From the NCBI GenBank assembly GCA_963575745.1, contig CAUYUJ010003934.1, positions 42,501 through 72,500 on the forward strand: a stretch of DNA of 30,000 bases, written 5' to 3'. Below are positions 8,872-20,700 of the stretch, piece by piece. The notes under the pieces were generated by a model. The model had not been told where the DNA came from and searched no databases. It saw only the letters and a list, made by a program, of their open reading frames with translations. The first letter of the stretch is position 1. Each line of letters opens with the position of its first letter. A program made the translations under genes and the position numbers. Origin of the DNA: Prorocentrum cordatum. Its lineage: Eukaryota > Sar > Dinophyceae > Prorocentrales > Prorocentraceae.

Positions 8872-9894
8872 AAAGGGGAGGGCGGCGGATTCCGTAGCCA
8901 TTTTGGCTCAAGTGTTTCTTGCCCGAGCCGCTTTGGCAGCTAGCCAGCTCATTGCCTGCCTGGGGCTCGCTATCGCGTCTTGCGTTTTTGTCACGCCATG
9001 CATCGCGTTGGCAGCGCAGTCCTCGGTGCCGTTAGCTTCCAGCTCGCGCACTTGGCCCTGGAGGCGCCACAGAGTCGGGCAGCGTGGGGTTGGAGCATGG
9101 ACGTGCCGCCTGGCCTTGGCTTCACGTGCGAGGAGGGCAGCACCATTGCCGGAGCTGCTGGTTCACCTGACAGCGATTTTGATTGCACAGTTGTACCGGA
9201 CAGCGGCATGGAATGTGATGTCTCGAGCACGAGCATAGTGTGCTATAAGACTGCCACGCCAAGCGACACCTTCATCCCAACAGCGGGGCTGTGCATCAAC
9301 AATGGCCATCCGCCCAATATGGATGACAACGACTCGGCGATCACGTGGAGTACAGTGCCATCATGCACCGAGGTCGACACAACAGTCGATGATGTGACAA
9401 GCGACACACCTATGGCATCAGCCGTTGGTGCGGCAGTTGCAGTGAGCGTGCTCTGCGTCTAGATTCTAGATCAAGACCCCGTGCTTAGCGCCCGCTTTTG
9501 AATTCGTGATTCATTCGAAAGTCTCTCCCATCATAGCCACTTGCTGTAACGAGTTGGCGCGTAGCTTTGCTGCGTGAGCTGTGAGGGCAGAGCGGCATGC
9601 ACCCGCAAATAGCAGGGGTACCATTACCGCTTGCGGGCGCGTAGCTCTGCAGAAGCGTGAGGCGACAGCGGGGTGCACCCGCACACAGCAGGGGGTTGCC
9701 GCTGCCGCTCGCACCGCAGACACTGCCTGCTGCATTTTGTGATAGTTTGGTTTTCGCTGCGCAGAGCAAGCGCGCATCATTTTCAGCGCTGGTATCATTT
9801 TCAGTTGCCCGCGTGTGGCCCGTATGAGCGCACGCCAGAAGCATTCTTCATCTGATAGCCAACCGCTTGCAAAAAAAAGGGCAGGGCGGCGGAT
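8872..9894 (+). mobile_element. Retroposed SL-mRNA copy, unit 2
   Basis: SL exon at 8891-8912, A8 at 9871-9878, flanking repeats at 8872-8890 and 9876-9894. It was duplicated with its unit rather than inserted independently, because the insertion point and flanks match those of unit 1. Confidence 0.9.
8998..9462 (+). CDS. Small putative secreted/surface protein, retrogene copy 2
   Basis: The encoded 154-residue protein appears identical to copy 1: putative signal peptide, six cysteines in the mature part and a hydrophobic C-terminal tail. The start is the first ATG after the genomic spliced leader. No disabling change is visible. Confidence 0.6.
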   Translation: MHRVGSAVLGAVSFQLAHLALEAPQSRAAWGWSMDVPPGLGFTCEEGSTIAGAAGSPDSDFDCTVVPDSGMECDVSSTSIVCYKTATPSDTFIPTAGLCINNGHPPNMDDNDSAITWSTVPSCTEVDTTVDDVTSDTPMASAVGAAVAVSVLCV

Positions 9895-10724
9895 CTAAGG
9901 CGCCTACGGCGAATCACCACCGTCGCCTGCCTTTTGGAAGCGCCCATGTGGCCAACAGTTGGACCGGAGTCTGGCCAAGCTATTGGACTATGTGTTCCCC
10001 CCAGCCATTGTGGAAATCCTCAGGGGAACACTCGAGAGGAAGGGAAAGGAGGAGGAGAGGAAGGAGAAGGCGGGGGTGGAAGAGGAAAAGGCCTCTTGAG
10101 GCGCTCTTGGGGCTCTTGGGGACTTCCCTGGGAGCCTTTTCGGAGGGTTCTAAGACGCATCTTGGGGGCCTCTGGGGCCTCTTGGGGTCTCCTGGGACCT
10201 CTTGGGGACCTCTTAGGGACCTCTTGGGTGCCTCTTGGGGGCCTCCTGGCCTTCGGAGGCCGTCTTGGGCCCCTCTTGCTGGGCCGTCGTGGGTCCCTCT
10301 TTGGGCCCTCTAGGGCCATCTTCTGGGGCCGTCTTTTCGGGCGTCTTGGGGGCCTCCTGGGCTGTCTTGGGGCCCTCTTGGGCCGTGTTGCGGGCCTCTT
10401 GCGGGCCTCCTGCCTGTTGGTCCGTCTTGGAGCATCGGAAGCCCGAAGAGGCGAGAATGCTAACATCATTGGAACCCCGACGGAACATTCGGGCGTTTTT
10501 GGCCTGCTGGAAGTCCCCGTGGAGCCAACCTGGGGCGTCTCAGGGTTCTCGTGGGCCGTCTGGAGGGCATCTTGGGCCGTCTTGGCGCCATCTTGGTCGT
10601 CTTGGAGGCGTCTCGGGACTGTCCTGAGAGCCATCTTGGGTTATCTTGGCTGTCTTGGAAGCATCTTGGAGACATCTTGGAGGCCATCTTGGGCCTTCAG
10701 GGGCCATTTTGGAGGCGATTTTGT

Positions 10725-11426
10725 CAACGAGGTGTGGATTTTCCCGAGCTTGCCAGGTGGCCGGCGGGTTGGGCCGAATCCCAGGGGAAGTTCTTTAGAC
10801 AAGAACCAACTTTCACCCAGACATCCAGCACGCCGTGCACCCTTATGGCAAGACCAGGGGGGTCGGCGGATCGAAGACGCCTACGGCGAATCACCGCCGC
10901 CCCCTGCTATTTTGAATCGTCCATCTGGCCGAGCCTTGTGGCAACAACTCTGCCAAGCTATATCGGACCATGTGTTCCCCCCAGCTGTTGTGGAAACCCT
11001 TTGGGGAACACTTGGGGGAGGATGGCGGGGAAGACCAGGAGGGGGAGGAGGAGGAGGAGGAGGAGGAGGAGGAGGAGGAGGAAAGAGAAGGAGGAGGAGG
11101 AGCGAGAGGAGGAAGGAGGGGGTATGGAGAGGAGGAGGGGCGAGGAGGTGGAGGGAGAGGCGAAGTGAAGGTGAGGGAGGAGGAGGAGAAGGAGAGAGAG
11201 GAGGAGGGAGGGGGTGGAGAGGAGGGGGTGAGGAGGAGGAGGAGGAGGAGGAGGAGGAGGGAGGAGGAGGTGGAAGAGGAGCAGGGGGATGAAGAAGGGA
11301 GGAGGAGGAGGGGGAGGAGGAGGAGGAGGGGGGTGGAGGAGGAGCAGGAGAGAGGGGGAGGAGGAGGAGACGGAAGAGGAGAAGGATGGAGGAGGAGGAG
11401 GAGGAGGAGGAGGAGGAGGAGGAGGA

Positions 11427-11459
<33 letters not shown>

Positions 11460-11718
11460 GGAGGAGGAGGCGAAGGGCGCATCTTTGGAGCCTCCGGGGG
11501 CAGTCTTGGGGCCTCCTAAGAGCTTCCTGGGAGCCTCTTGCAGGCATCTTGGGGGCCTCCTTGGGCCTCTTGTGGGTCTTTCGGGGCTTCTCGGGGTCCT
11601 CTTTGGCCTTCCTAGGGCGTTCCTGGCCCGTCCGACGCCGTCGGAAGCTATCTTCGGGTCTCTCTGGGCCGACTTGGGGGCCCTCTTGGGGTGCTCTAGG
11701 GCCGTCTTGGAGGCGCAG
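10725..11718. repeat. Module M3, unit 2
   Basis: Upstream flank, uninterrupted site, head, variable purine tract and short minisatellite, as in unit 1. Confidence 0.75.
11037..11470. repeat. Variable purine tract of M3, unit 2 (434 bp)
   Basis: GGA/GAGG tract with occasional pyrimidine interruptions, ending in a long regular GGA run. Its order of words differs from unit 1, although the flanks are nearly identical. Confidence 0.9.
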
Positions 11719-11781
11719 CCCTGCTGCGGACTGCTGAGCCCTGCTGAGTCAGCTGGCAGCGCCACGGGAGCCGGGCGCACA

Positions 11782-12158
11782 ACATGTAGGGACACATTTC
11801 TGGTGTAATCTATGTGGTGCATTCACGGTGGAGCAATGTACGCGTACAACCACATGTGGTACAATTCATGGGTTGCAATCTATAGTGTGCAGTTCAGGTC
11901 GTGCAATGTTGTGTACAATCTATGTGGTGCAATCTATGATGTGCAATCTATGTTGTACAGTCTATGTTGGGCAATCCATGTGAAGCAATCTGCGTGGTGC
12001 AACCCGTGTGGACCAGTATATGTGGTGCCATCCATGTGGTGCAATCTATGCTGTGCAATCCGTGTAGTGCAAGCCATGTGTTGCAACCTGTTTTGTGCAA
12101 TCTGTGCGGGATCATCTTTGCTGTGCAATATATGTGATGCAATATATGTTGTGTAAAC
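11782..12158. repeat. 14-bp minisatellite, unit 3
   Basis: It looks the same as the unit 2 array, including the GCAATCCGTG variant. Confidence 0.85.
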
Positions 12159-12400
12159 TATGTGATGCAAAGTGCGAGCGGCACTCCCGCCCAGACGACG
12201 GGCGGCGAAGGAGCGGCGACGGGGCGACGACGGCGACAACACAGCCGCCAGACCGCCACCCAGACCCAGACGACGGGCGGCGACGGTGCGGCGACGGTGC
12301 GGCGACGGCGACAACACAGCCGCCAGACTGCCACCCAGGCCCAGATTCTGTGCGGCGACGAGGCCGCGACGGGGCTGCGACGGCGACAATAACCGCCAGA
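12159..12400. repeat. 75-bp GC-rich direct repeat, unit 3
   Basis: Same array as unit 2, with AAAGTGCGAGC at its start. Confidence 0.8.
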
Positions 12401-13762
12401 CCGCCACACCAGCCGAGTTCCTTAGAAAAGAAGTAAGCACCCCTAGGTGCAGGCATTGCTTGGGGAATATAAGATGCCTGCGGCGAATCACCGCCGCCCC
12501 CTGCCTTTTGGAAACGCCCATGCGGCTACACGTTGGACCGAAGTCTGGTCAAGCTATTGGACTATTTGTTCCCCCAGCCGCTGTGGAAACCCCTTGGGGG
12601 AACACTAGGGGGAGAAAGATGAATGAGGAGGACGAGCGGGAGGAGACGGCGGAGGAGGAAGAAGAGGAAACCTCTTGAGGTCCTCTTGGGCCCTTAGGTC
12701 CTCTTGGTTACTCTTGGGTTCTCTCGGGGGGGGGACCAATTGGGGGCCTCCTGGGGCCTCTTGGGGTTCTCCCGGGGCATTTTAGAGAACCCTCATGAGC
12801 CGTCTTGCGGGCCTCTTGGGGGCCTCTTAGGCAGTCTCTATGGCGATCTTGGGGGCTTATGGTCCCGTCTTGGAGCGTCGGGAGCCGAGCACGCTGAAAG
12901 CATTGAACACACTAGACGTTAGCCTCCTGGAGGTTCTCTTGGAGCCCTACTGGAGGTTCTCTTGGAGCCCTCTTGGGGCGTCTAAGGGGCCTCTTGGGCT
13001 TCGGAGACCGTCTTGGGCCCTCCCTGGGCAGTCGTTGGTCCTTCTTTTGGCGCTGTAGGGCCGTCTTGGAGGTCTCGGGGGCCGCCTTGAGGCCGTCTTG
13101 GGGGCCTCCTGGGCTGTCTTGGGACCACCCTCTGAGGTCATCTTGCGTGCCTCTTGGGGACCTCTTGGGGCGATGTTGGGGTGATCCTGAAGGCCCATCG
13201 GCCCGCCTTGGAGCGTTGGAAGCCCGACAAGGCGAGAACGCTTACATCATTGAACGTACATACGGAACATCACAGATTTTGGCCTCCTGGCTGTCCTCTT
13301 GGAGCCCTGTTCGGGCGTCTACGGGGCCTCTTGGCCTTCAGATGCCGCCTGTCGCCTGGGGCCGTCTGAGCGGCCTCCTGGGTTGTCTTGCGACCCTCTG
13401 GGTCCGTCTTGCGGGCCTCTTGGGGGCTTCCTTGGCCGTCTCGGGGCGATCTTGGGGGCGTATGGGCCCCCGTCTTGGAGCTTCTGAAACCCGCAAAGGC
13501 GAGAACGCTCACATCATTGAAACCATATGGAACATATGTTGGCCTTCTGTCGGTCCTCTTGGAGCCCTCTTGGGGCGTCTGAGAGGGCTCTTTGGGCCGT
13601 CTGGAGGACATCATGGAACATCTTGGCACCATCTCGGCCATCTTAGAGGCGCCTTGGAATCGTCATGGAGGCCGTCTTGGACCATCTTTGCCGTTTTGGG
13701 GGCATCTGGGGCCATATTGGCCGTCTTAGAGGCCATCCAGGGGCCGTCTTGGGCGGGAACCA
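12401..13762. repeat. Module M1, unit 3
   Basis: Contains the 51-bp segment and the private 23-bp duplication; otherwise as in unit 2. Confidence 0.75.
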
Positions 13763-13884
13763 CCATGTCAGCCAGATTTTCTGCACGGTCGGCTGGTTGT
13801 GCCGAAGCGCACTAGGAGGTCTTTGAAAAAGAACCCAAAGCCCTCAGAAGTTTCGCTCGCCGTGCACCCCGGTGATGAATCACC

Positions 13885-14907
13885 AAAGGGGAGGGCGGCG
13901 GATTCCGTAGCCATTTTGGCTCAAGTGTTTCTTGCCCGAGCCGCTTTGGCAGCTAGCCAGCTCATTGCCTGCCTGGGGCTCGCTATCGCGTCTTGCGTTT
14001 TTGTCACGCCATGCATCGCGTTGGCAGCGCAGTCCTCGGTGCCGTTAGCTTCCAGCTCGCGCACTTGGCCCTGGAGGCGCCACAGAGTCGGGCAGCGTGG
14101 GGTTGGAGCATGGACGTGCCGCCTGGCCTTGGCTTCACGTGCGAGGAGGGCAGCACCATTGCCGGAGCTGCTGGTTCACCTGACAGCGATTTTGATTGCA
14201 CAGTTGTACCGGACAGCGGCATGGAATGTGATGTCTCGAGCACGAGCATAGTGTGCTATAAGACTGCCACGCCAAGCGACACCTTCATCCCAACAGCGGG
14301 GCTGTGCATCAACAATGGCCATCCGCCCAATATGGATGACAACGACTCGGCGATCACGTGGAGTACAGTGCCATCATGCACCGAGGTCGACACAACAGTC
14401 GATGATGTGACAAGCGACACACCTATGGCATCAGCCGTTGGTGCGGCAGTTGCAGTGAGCGTGCTCTGCGTCTAGATTCTAGATCAAGACCCCGTGCTTA
14501 GCGCCCGCTTTTGAATTCGTGATTCATTCGAAAGTCTCTCCCATCATAGCCACTTGCTGTAACGAGTTGGCGCGTAGCTTTGCTGCGTGAGCTGTGAGGG
14601 CAGAGCGGCATGCACCCGCAAATAGCAGGGGTACCATTACCGCTTGCGGGCGCGTAGCTCTGCAGAAGCGTGAGGCGACAGCGGGGTGCACCCGCACACA
14701 GCAGGGGGTTGCCGCTGCCGCTCGCACCGCAGACACTGCCTGCTGCATTTTGTGATAGTTTGGTTTTCGCTGCGCAGAGCAAGCGCGCATCATTTTCAGC
14801 GCTGGTATCATTTTCAGTTGCCCGCGTGTGGCCCGTATGAGCGCACGCCAGAAGCATTCTTCATCTGATAGCCAACCGCTTGCAAAAAAAAGGGCAGGGC
14901 GGCGGAT
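13885..14907 (+). mobile_element. Retroposed SL-mRNA copy, unit 3
   Basis: SL exon at 13904-13925, A8 at 14884-14891, flanking repeats at 13885-13903 and 14889-14907. Confidence 0.9.
14011..14475 (+). CDS. Small putative secreted/surface protein, retrogene copy 3
   Basis: The encoded protein is identical to copies 1 and 2 as far as I can compare by eye, with the same leader and first-ATG start. Confidence 0.6.
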   Translation: MHRVGSAVLGAVSFQLAHLALEAPQSRAAWGWSMDVPPGLGFTCEEGSTIAGAAGSPDSDFDCTVVPDSGMECDVSSTSIVCYKTATPSDTFIPTAGLCINNGHPPNMDDNDSAITWSTVPSCTEVDTTVDDVTSDTPMASAVGAAVAVSVLCV

Positions 14908-15737
14908 CTAAGGCGCCTACGGCGAATCACCACCGTCGCCTGCCTTTTGGAAGCGCCCATGTGGCCAACAGTTGGACCGGAGTCTGGCCAAGCCATTGGA
15001 CTATGTGTTCCCCCCAGCCATTGTGGAAATCCTCAGGGGAACACTCGAGAGGAAGGGAAAGGAGGAGGAGAGGAAGGAGAAGGCGGGGGTGGAAGAGGAA
15101 AAGGCCTTTTGAGGCGCTCTTGGGGCTCTTGGGGACTTCCCTGGGAGCCTTTTCGGAGGGTTCTAAGACGCATCTTGGGGGCCTCTGGGGCCTCTTGGGG
15201 TCTCCTGGGACCTCTTGGGGACCTCTTAGGGACCTCTTGGGTGCCTCTTGGGGGCCTCCTGGCCTTCGGAGGCCGTCTTGGGCCCCTCTTGCTGGGCCGT
15301 CGTGGGTCCCTCTTTGGGCCCTCTAGGGCCATCTTCTGGGGCCGTCTTTTCGGGCGTCTTGGGGGCCTCCTGGGCTGTCTTGGGGCCCTCTTGGGCCGTG
15401 TTGCGGGCCTCTTGCGGGCCTCCTGCCTGTTGGTCCGTCTTGGAGCATCGGAAGCCCGAAGAGGCGAGAATGCTAACATCATTGGAACCCCGACGGAACA
15501 TTCGGGCGTTTTTGGCCTGCTGGAAGTCCCCGTGGAGCCAACCTGGGGCGTCTCAGGGTTCTCGTGGGCCGTCTGGAGGGCATCTTGGGCCGTCTTGGCG
15601 CCATCTTGGTCGTCTTGGAGGCGTCTCGGGACTGTCCTGAGAGCCATCTTGGGTTATCTTGGCTGTCTTGGAAGCATCTTGGAGACATCTTGGAGGCCAT
15701 CTTGGGCCTTCAGGGGCCATTTTGGAGGCGATTTTGT

Positions 15738-16704
15738 CAACGAGGTGTGGATTTTCCCGAGCTTGCCAGGTGGCCGGCGGGTTGGGCCGAATCCCAGGGG
15801 AAGTTCTTTAGACAAGAACCAACTTTCACCCAGACATCCAGCACGCCGTGCACCCTTATGGCAAGACCAGGGGGGTCGGCGGATCGAAGACGCCTACGGC
15901 GAATCACCGCCGCCCCCTGCTATTTTGAATCGTCCATCTGGCCGAGCCTTGTGGCAACAACTCTGCCAAGCTATATCGGACCATGTGTTCCCCCCAGCTG
16001 TTGTGGAAACCCTTTGGGGAACACTTGGGGGAGGATGGCGGGGAAGACCAGGAGGGGGAGGAGGAGGAGGAGGAGGAGGAGGAGGAGGAGGAGGAAGAGA
16101 AGGCGGAGGAGGAGGAGGAGAGGAGGAGGGGGGGGATGAGGAGGAGGAGGGGAGGAGGAGGAGGGAGGGGGAGGAGGAGGTCGGAGTGAGGAGCGAGAGG
16201 AAGAAGAGGAGTGAGGGGGGAGGAGGGGGCAGGTAGGACTTCGGACGGAGGAGGAGGAGGTCTCCGTTGCCCTTCCTCCTCCAGGTCTTCCTTTTTAGGA
16301 GGATTCTTTCTGAGGAGGAGGAGGTGGAGGAGGAGGCGCATGAGGACCTAGGAGGAGGAGGATGAAGAGGAGAAGGAGGAGGAGGAGGAGGAGGAGGAGG
16401 AGGAGGAGGAGGAGGATCTTGAGGAGGAGGAGGGGAGGAGGAGGAGGAGGAGGAGGCGAAGGGCGCATCTTTGGAGCCTCCGGGGGCAGTCTTGGGGCCT
16501 CCTAAGAGCTTCCTGGGAGCCTCTTGCAGGCATCTTGGGGGCCTCCTTGGGCCTCTTGTGGGTCTTTCGGGGCTTCTCGGGGTCCTCTTTGGCCTTCCTA
16601 GGGCGTTCCTGGCCCGTCCGACGCCGTCGGAAGCTATCTTCGGGTCTCTCTGGGCCGACTTGGGGGCCCTCTTGGGGTGCTCTAGGGCCGTCTTGGAGGC
16701 GCAG
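15738..16704. repeat. Module M3, unit 3
   Basis: As in unit 1, with a purine tract that carries a unique non-purine interruption. Confidence 0.75.
16050..16456. repeat. Variable purine tract of M3, unit 3 (407 bp)
   Basis: GGA/GAGG tract interrupted at about 16228-16312 by mixed sequence that includes pyrimidine runs (CCTTCCTCCTCC, TCTTCCTTTTT). These are complementary to neighbouring GGAGGAGG runs and could form a hairpin. Confidence 0.85.
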
Positions 16705-16767
16705 CCCTGCTGCGGACTGCTGAGCCCTGCTGAGTCAGCTGGCAGCGCCACGGGAGCCGGGCGCACA

Positions 16768-17144
16768 ACATGTAGGGACACATTTCTGGTGTAATCTATG
16801 TGGTGCATTCACGGTGGAGCAATGTACGCGTACAACCACATGTGGTACAATTCATGGGTTGCAATCTATAGTGTGCAGTTCAGGTCGTGCAATGTTGTGT
16901 ACAATCTATGTGGTGCAATCTATGATGTGCAATCTATGTTGTACAGTCTATGTTGGGCAATCCATGTGAAGCAATCTGCGTGGTGCAACCCGTGTGGACC
17001 AGTATATGTGGTGCCATCCATGTGGTGCAATCTATGCTGTGCAATCCGTGTAGTGCAAGCCATGTGTTGCAACCTGTTTTGTGCAATCTGTGCGGGATCA
17101 TCTTTGCTGTGCAATATATGTGATGCAATATATGTTGTGTAAAC
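16768..17144. repeat. 14-bp minisatellite, unit 4
   Basis: Same as the arrays of units 2 and 3. Confidence 0.85.
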
Positions 17145-17386
17145 TATGTGATGCAAAGTGCGAGCGGCACTCCCGCCCAGACGACGGGCGGCGAAGGAGC
17201 GGCGACGGGGCGACGACGGCGACAACACAGCCGCCAGACCGCCACCCAGACCCAGACGACGGGCGGCGACGGTGCGGCGACGGTGCGGCGACGGCGACAA
17301 CACAGCCGCCAGACTGCCACCCAGGCCCAGATTCTGTGCGGCGACGAGGCCGCGACGGGGCTGCGACGGCGACAATAACCGCCAGA
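17145..17386. repeat. 75-bp GC-rich direct repeat, unit 4
   Basis: Same as the arrays of units 2 and 3. Confidence 0.8.
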
Positions 17387-18725
17387 CCGCCACACCAGCC
17401 GAGTTCCTTAGAAAAGAAGTAAGCACCCCTAGGTGCAGGCATTGCTTGGGGAATATAAGATGCCTGCGGCGAATCACCGCCGCCCCCTGCCTTTTGGAAA
17501 CGCCCATGCGGCTACACGTTGGACCGAAGTCTGGTCAAGCTATTGGACTATTTGTTCCCCCAGCCGCTGTGGAAACCCCTTGGGGGAACACTAGGGGGAG
17601 AAAGATGAATGAGGAGGACGAGCGGGAGGAGACGGCGGAGGAGGAAGAAGAGGAAACCTCTTGAGGTCCTCTTGGGCCCTTAGGTCCTCTTGGTTACTCT
17701 TGGGTTCTCTCGGGGGGGGGACCAATTGGGGGCCTCCTGGGGCCTCTTGGGGTTCTCCCGGGGCATTTTAGAGAACCCTCATGAGCCGTCTTGCGGGCCT
17801 CTTGGGGGCCTCTTAGGCAGTCTCTATGGCGATCTTGGGGGCTTATGGTCCCGTCTTGGAGCGTCGGGAGCCGAGCACGCTGAAAGCATTGAACACACTA
17901 GACGTTAGCCTCCTGGAGGTTCTCTTGGAGCCCTCTTGGGGCGTCTAAGGGGCCTCTTGGGCTTCGGAGACCGTCTTGGGCCCTCCCTGGGCAGTCGTTG
18001 GTCCTTCTTTTGGCGCTGTAGGGCCGTCTTGGAGGTCTCGGGGGCCGCCTTGAGGCCGTCTTGGGGGCCTCCTGGGCTGTCTTGGGACCACCCTCTGAGG
18101 TCATCTTGCGTGCCTCTTGGGGACCTCTTGGGGCGATGTTGGGGTGATCCTGAAGGCCCATCGGCCCGCCTTGGAGCGTTGGAAGCCCGACAAGGCGAGA
18201 ACGCTTACATCATTGAACGTACATACGGAACATCACAGATTTTGGCCTCCTGGCTGTCCTCTTGGAGCCCTGTTCGGGCGTCTACGGGGCCTCTTGGCCT
18301 TCAGATGCCGCCTGTCGCCTGGGGCCGTCTGAGCGGCCTCCTGGGTTGTCTTGCGACCCTCTGGGTCCGTCTTGCGGGCCTCTTGGGGGCTTCCTTGGCC
18401 GTCTCGGGGCGATCTTGGGGGCGTATGGGCCCCCGTCTTGGAGCTTCTGAAACCCGCAAAGGCGAGAACGCTCACATCATTGAAACCATATGGAACATAT
18501 GTTGGCCTTCTGTCGGTCCTCTTGGAGCCCTCTTGGGGCGTCTGAGAGGGCTCTTTGGGCCGTCTGGAGGACATCATGGAACATCTTGGCACCATCTCGG
18601 CCATCTTAGAGGCGCCTTGGAATCGTCATGGAGGCCGTCTTGGACCATCTTTGCCGTTTTGGGGGCATCTGGGGCCATATTGGCCGTCTTAGAGGCCATC
18701 CAGGGGCCGTCTTGGGCGGGAACCA
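17387..18725. repeat. Module M1, unit 4
   Basis: Contains the 51-bp segment but has neither the unit 2 single-base deletions nor the unit 3 duplication. Confidence 0.75.
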
Positions 18726-18847
18726 CCATGTCAGCCAGATTTTCTGCACGGTCGGCTGGTTGTGCCGAAGCACACTAGGAGGTCTTTGAAAAAGAACCCA
18801 AAGCCCTCAGAAGTTTCGCTCGCCGTGCACCCCGGTGATGAATCACC

Positions 18848-19870
18848 AAAGGGGAGGGCGGCGGATTCCGTAGCCATTTTGGCTCAAGTGTTTCTTGCCC
18901 GAGCCGCTTTGGCAGCTAGCCAGCTCATTGCCTGCCTGGGGCTCGCTATCGCGTCTTGCGTTTTTGTCACGCCATGCATCGCGTTGGCAGCGCAGTCCTC
19001 GGTGCCGTTAGCTTCCAGCTCGCGCACTTGGCCCTGGAGGCGCCACAGAGTCGGGCAGCGTGGGGTTGGAGCATGGACGTGCCGCCTGGCCTTGGCTTCA
19101 CGTGCGAGGAGGGCAGCACCATTGCCGGAGCTGCTGGTTCACCTGACAGCGATTTTGATTGCACAGTTGTACCGGACAGCGGCATGGAATGTGATGTCTC
19201 GAGCACGAGCATAGTGTGCTATAAGACTGCCACGCCAAGCGACACCTTCATCCCAACAGCGGGGCTGTGCATCAACAATGGCCATCCGCCCAATATGGAT
19301 GACAACGACTCGGCGATCACGTGGAGTACAGTGCCATCATGCACCGAGGTCGACACAACAGTCGATGATGTGACAAGCGACACACCTATGGCATCAGCCG
19401 TTGGTGCGGCAGTTGCAGTGAGCGTGCTCTGCGTCTAGATTCTAGATCAAGACCCCGTGCTTAGCGCCCGCTTTTGAATTCGTGATTCATTCGAAAGTCT
19501 CTCCCATCATAGCCACTTGCTGTAACGAGTTGGCGCGTAGCTTTGCTGCGTGAGCTGTGAGGGCAGAGCGGCATGCACCCGCAAATAGCAGGGGTACCAT
19601 TACCGCTTGCGGGCGCGTAGCTCTGCAGAAGCGTGAGGCGACAGCGGGGTGCACCCGCACACAGCAGGGGGTTGCCGCTGCCGCTCGCACCGCAGACACT
19701 GCCTGCTGCATTTTGTGATAGTTTGGTTTTCGCTGCGCAGAGCAAGCGCGCATCATTTTCAGCGCTGGTATCATTTTCAGTTGCCCGCGTGTGGCCCGTA
19801 TGAGCGCACGCCAGAAGCATTCTTCATCTGATAGCCAACCGCTTGCAAAAAAAAGGGCAGGGCGGCGGAT
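18848..19870 (+). mobile_element. Retroposed SL-mRNA copy, unit 4
   Basis: SL exon at 18867-18888, A8 at 19847-19854, flanking repeats at 18848-18866 and 19852-19870. Confidence 0.9.
18974..19438 (+). CDS. Small putative secreted/surface protein, retrogene copy 4
   Basis: Intact, and the encoded protein is identical to the other three copies by eye. The same putative signal peptide, six cysteines and hydrophobic tail are present. Confidence 0.6.
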   Translation: MHRVGSAVLGAVSFQLAHLALEAPQSRAAWGWSMDVPPGLGFTCEEGSTIAGAAGSPDSDFDCTVVPDSGMECDVSSTSIVCYKTATPSDTFIPTAGLCINNGHPPNMDDNDSAITWSTVPSCTEVDTTVDDVTSDTPMASAVGAAVAVSVLCV

Positions 19871-20700
19871 CTAAGGCGCCTACGGCGAATCACCACCGTC
19901 GCCTGCCTTTTGGAAGCGCCCATGTGGCCAACAGTTGGACCGGAGTCTGGCCAAGCTATTGGACTATGTGTTCCCCCCAGCCATTGTGGAAATCCTCAGG
20001 GGAACACTCGAGAGGAAGGGAAAGGAGGAGGAGAGGAAGGAGAAGGCGGGGGTGGAAGAGGAAAAGGCCTCTTGAGGCGCTCTTGGGGCTCTTGGGGACT
20101 TCCCTGGGAGCCTTTTCGGAGGGTTCTAAGACGCATCTTGGGGGCCTCTGGGGCCTCTTGGGGTCTCCTGGGACCTCTTGGGGACCTCTTAGGGACCTCT
20201 TGGGTGCCTCTTGGGGGCCTCCTGGCCTTCGGAGGCCGTCTTGGGCCCCTCTTGCTGGGCCGTCGTGGGTCCCTCTTTGGGCCCTCTAGGGCCATCTTCT
20301 GGGGCCGTCTTTTCGGGCGTCTTGGGGGCCTCCTGGGCTGTCTTGGGGCCCTCTTGGGCCGTCTTGCGGGCCTCTTGCGGGCCTCCTGCCTGTTGGTCCG
20401 TCTTGGAGCATCGGAAGCCCGAAGAGGCGAGAATGCTAACATCATTGGAACCCCGACGGAACATTCGGGCGTTTTTGGCCTGCTGGAAGTCCCCGTGGAG
20501 CCAACCTGGGGCGTCTCAGGGTTCTCGTGGGCCGTCTGGAGGGCATCTTGGGCCGTCTTGGCGCCATCTTGGTCGTCTTGGAGGCGTCTCGGGACTGTCC
20601 TGAGAGCCATCTTGGGTTATCTTGGCTGTCTTGGAAGCATCTTGGAGACATCTTGGAGGCCATCTTGGGCCTTCAGGGGCCATTTTGGAGGCGATTTTGT

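Larger units (their letters stand above)
8750..10724. repeat. Module M2, unit 2, interrupted by the retrocopy
   Basis: Colinear with M2 of unit 1. Diagnostic bases are A at 8796, T at 9981 and C at about 10095. Confidence 0.75.
6794..11781. repeat. Tandem array unit 2 (4988 bp)
   Basis: The layout is the same as unit 1. It contains the 51-bp segment at 7413-7463 that unit 1 lacks. It is marked by two single-base deletions in the M1 minisatellite (GGGGCTCTTGG near 7767 and GGTCCGTC near 7874). At three diagnostic positions it matches unit 4 rather than units 1 and 3. Confidence 0.95.
13763..15737. repeat. Module M2, unit 3, interrupted by the retrocopy
   Basis: Diagnostic bases are G at 13809, C at 14994 and T in AAAGGCCTTTTGAGG near 15107, as in unit 1. 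Confidence 0.75.
11782..16767. repeat. Tandem array unit 3 (4986 bp)
   Basis: Same layout. It is marked by a 23-bp tandem duplication within the M1 minisatellite at about 12949 (TACTGGAGGTTCTCTTGGAG region). It matches unit 1 at three diagnostic bases in M2. Confidence 0.95.
18726..20700. repeat. Module M2, unit 4, interrupted by the retrocopy
   Basis: Diagnostic bases are A at 18772, T at 19957 and C in AAAGGCCTCTTGAGG near 20070, as in unit 2. Confidence 0.75.
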
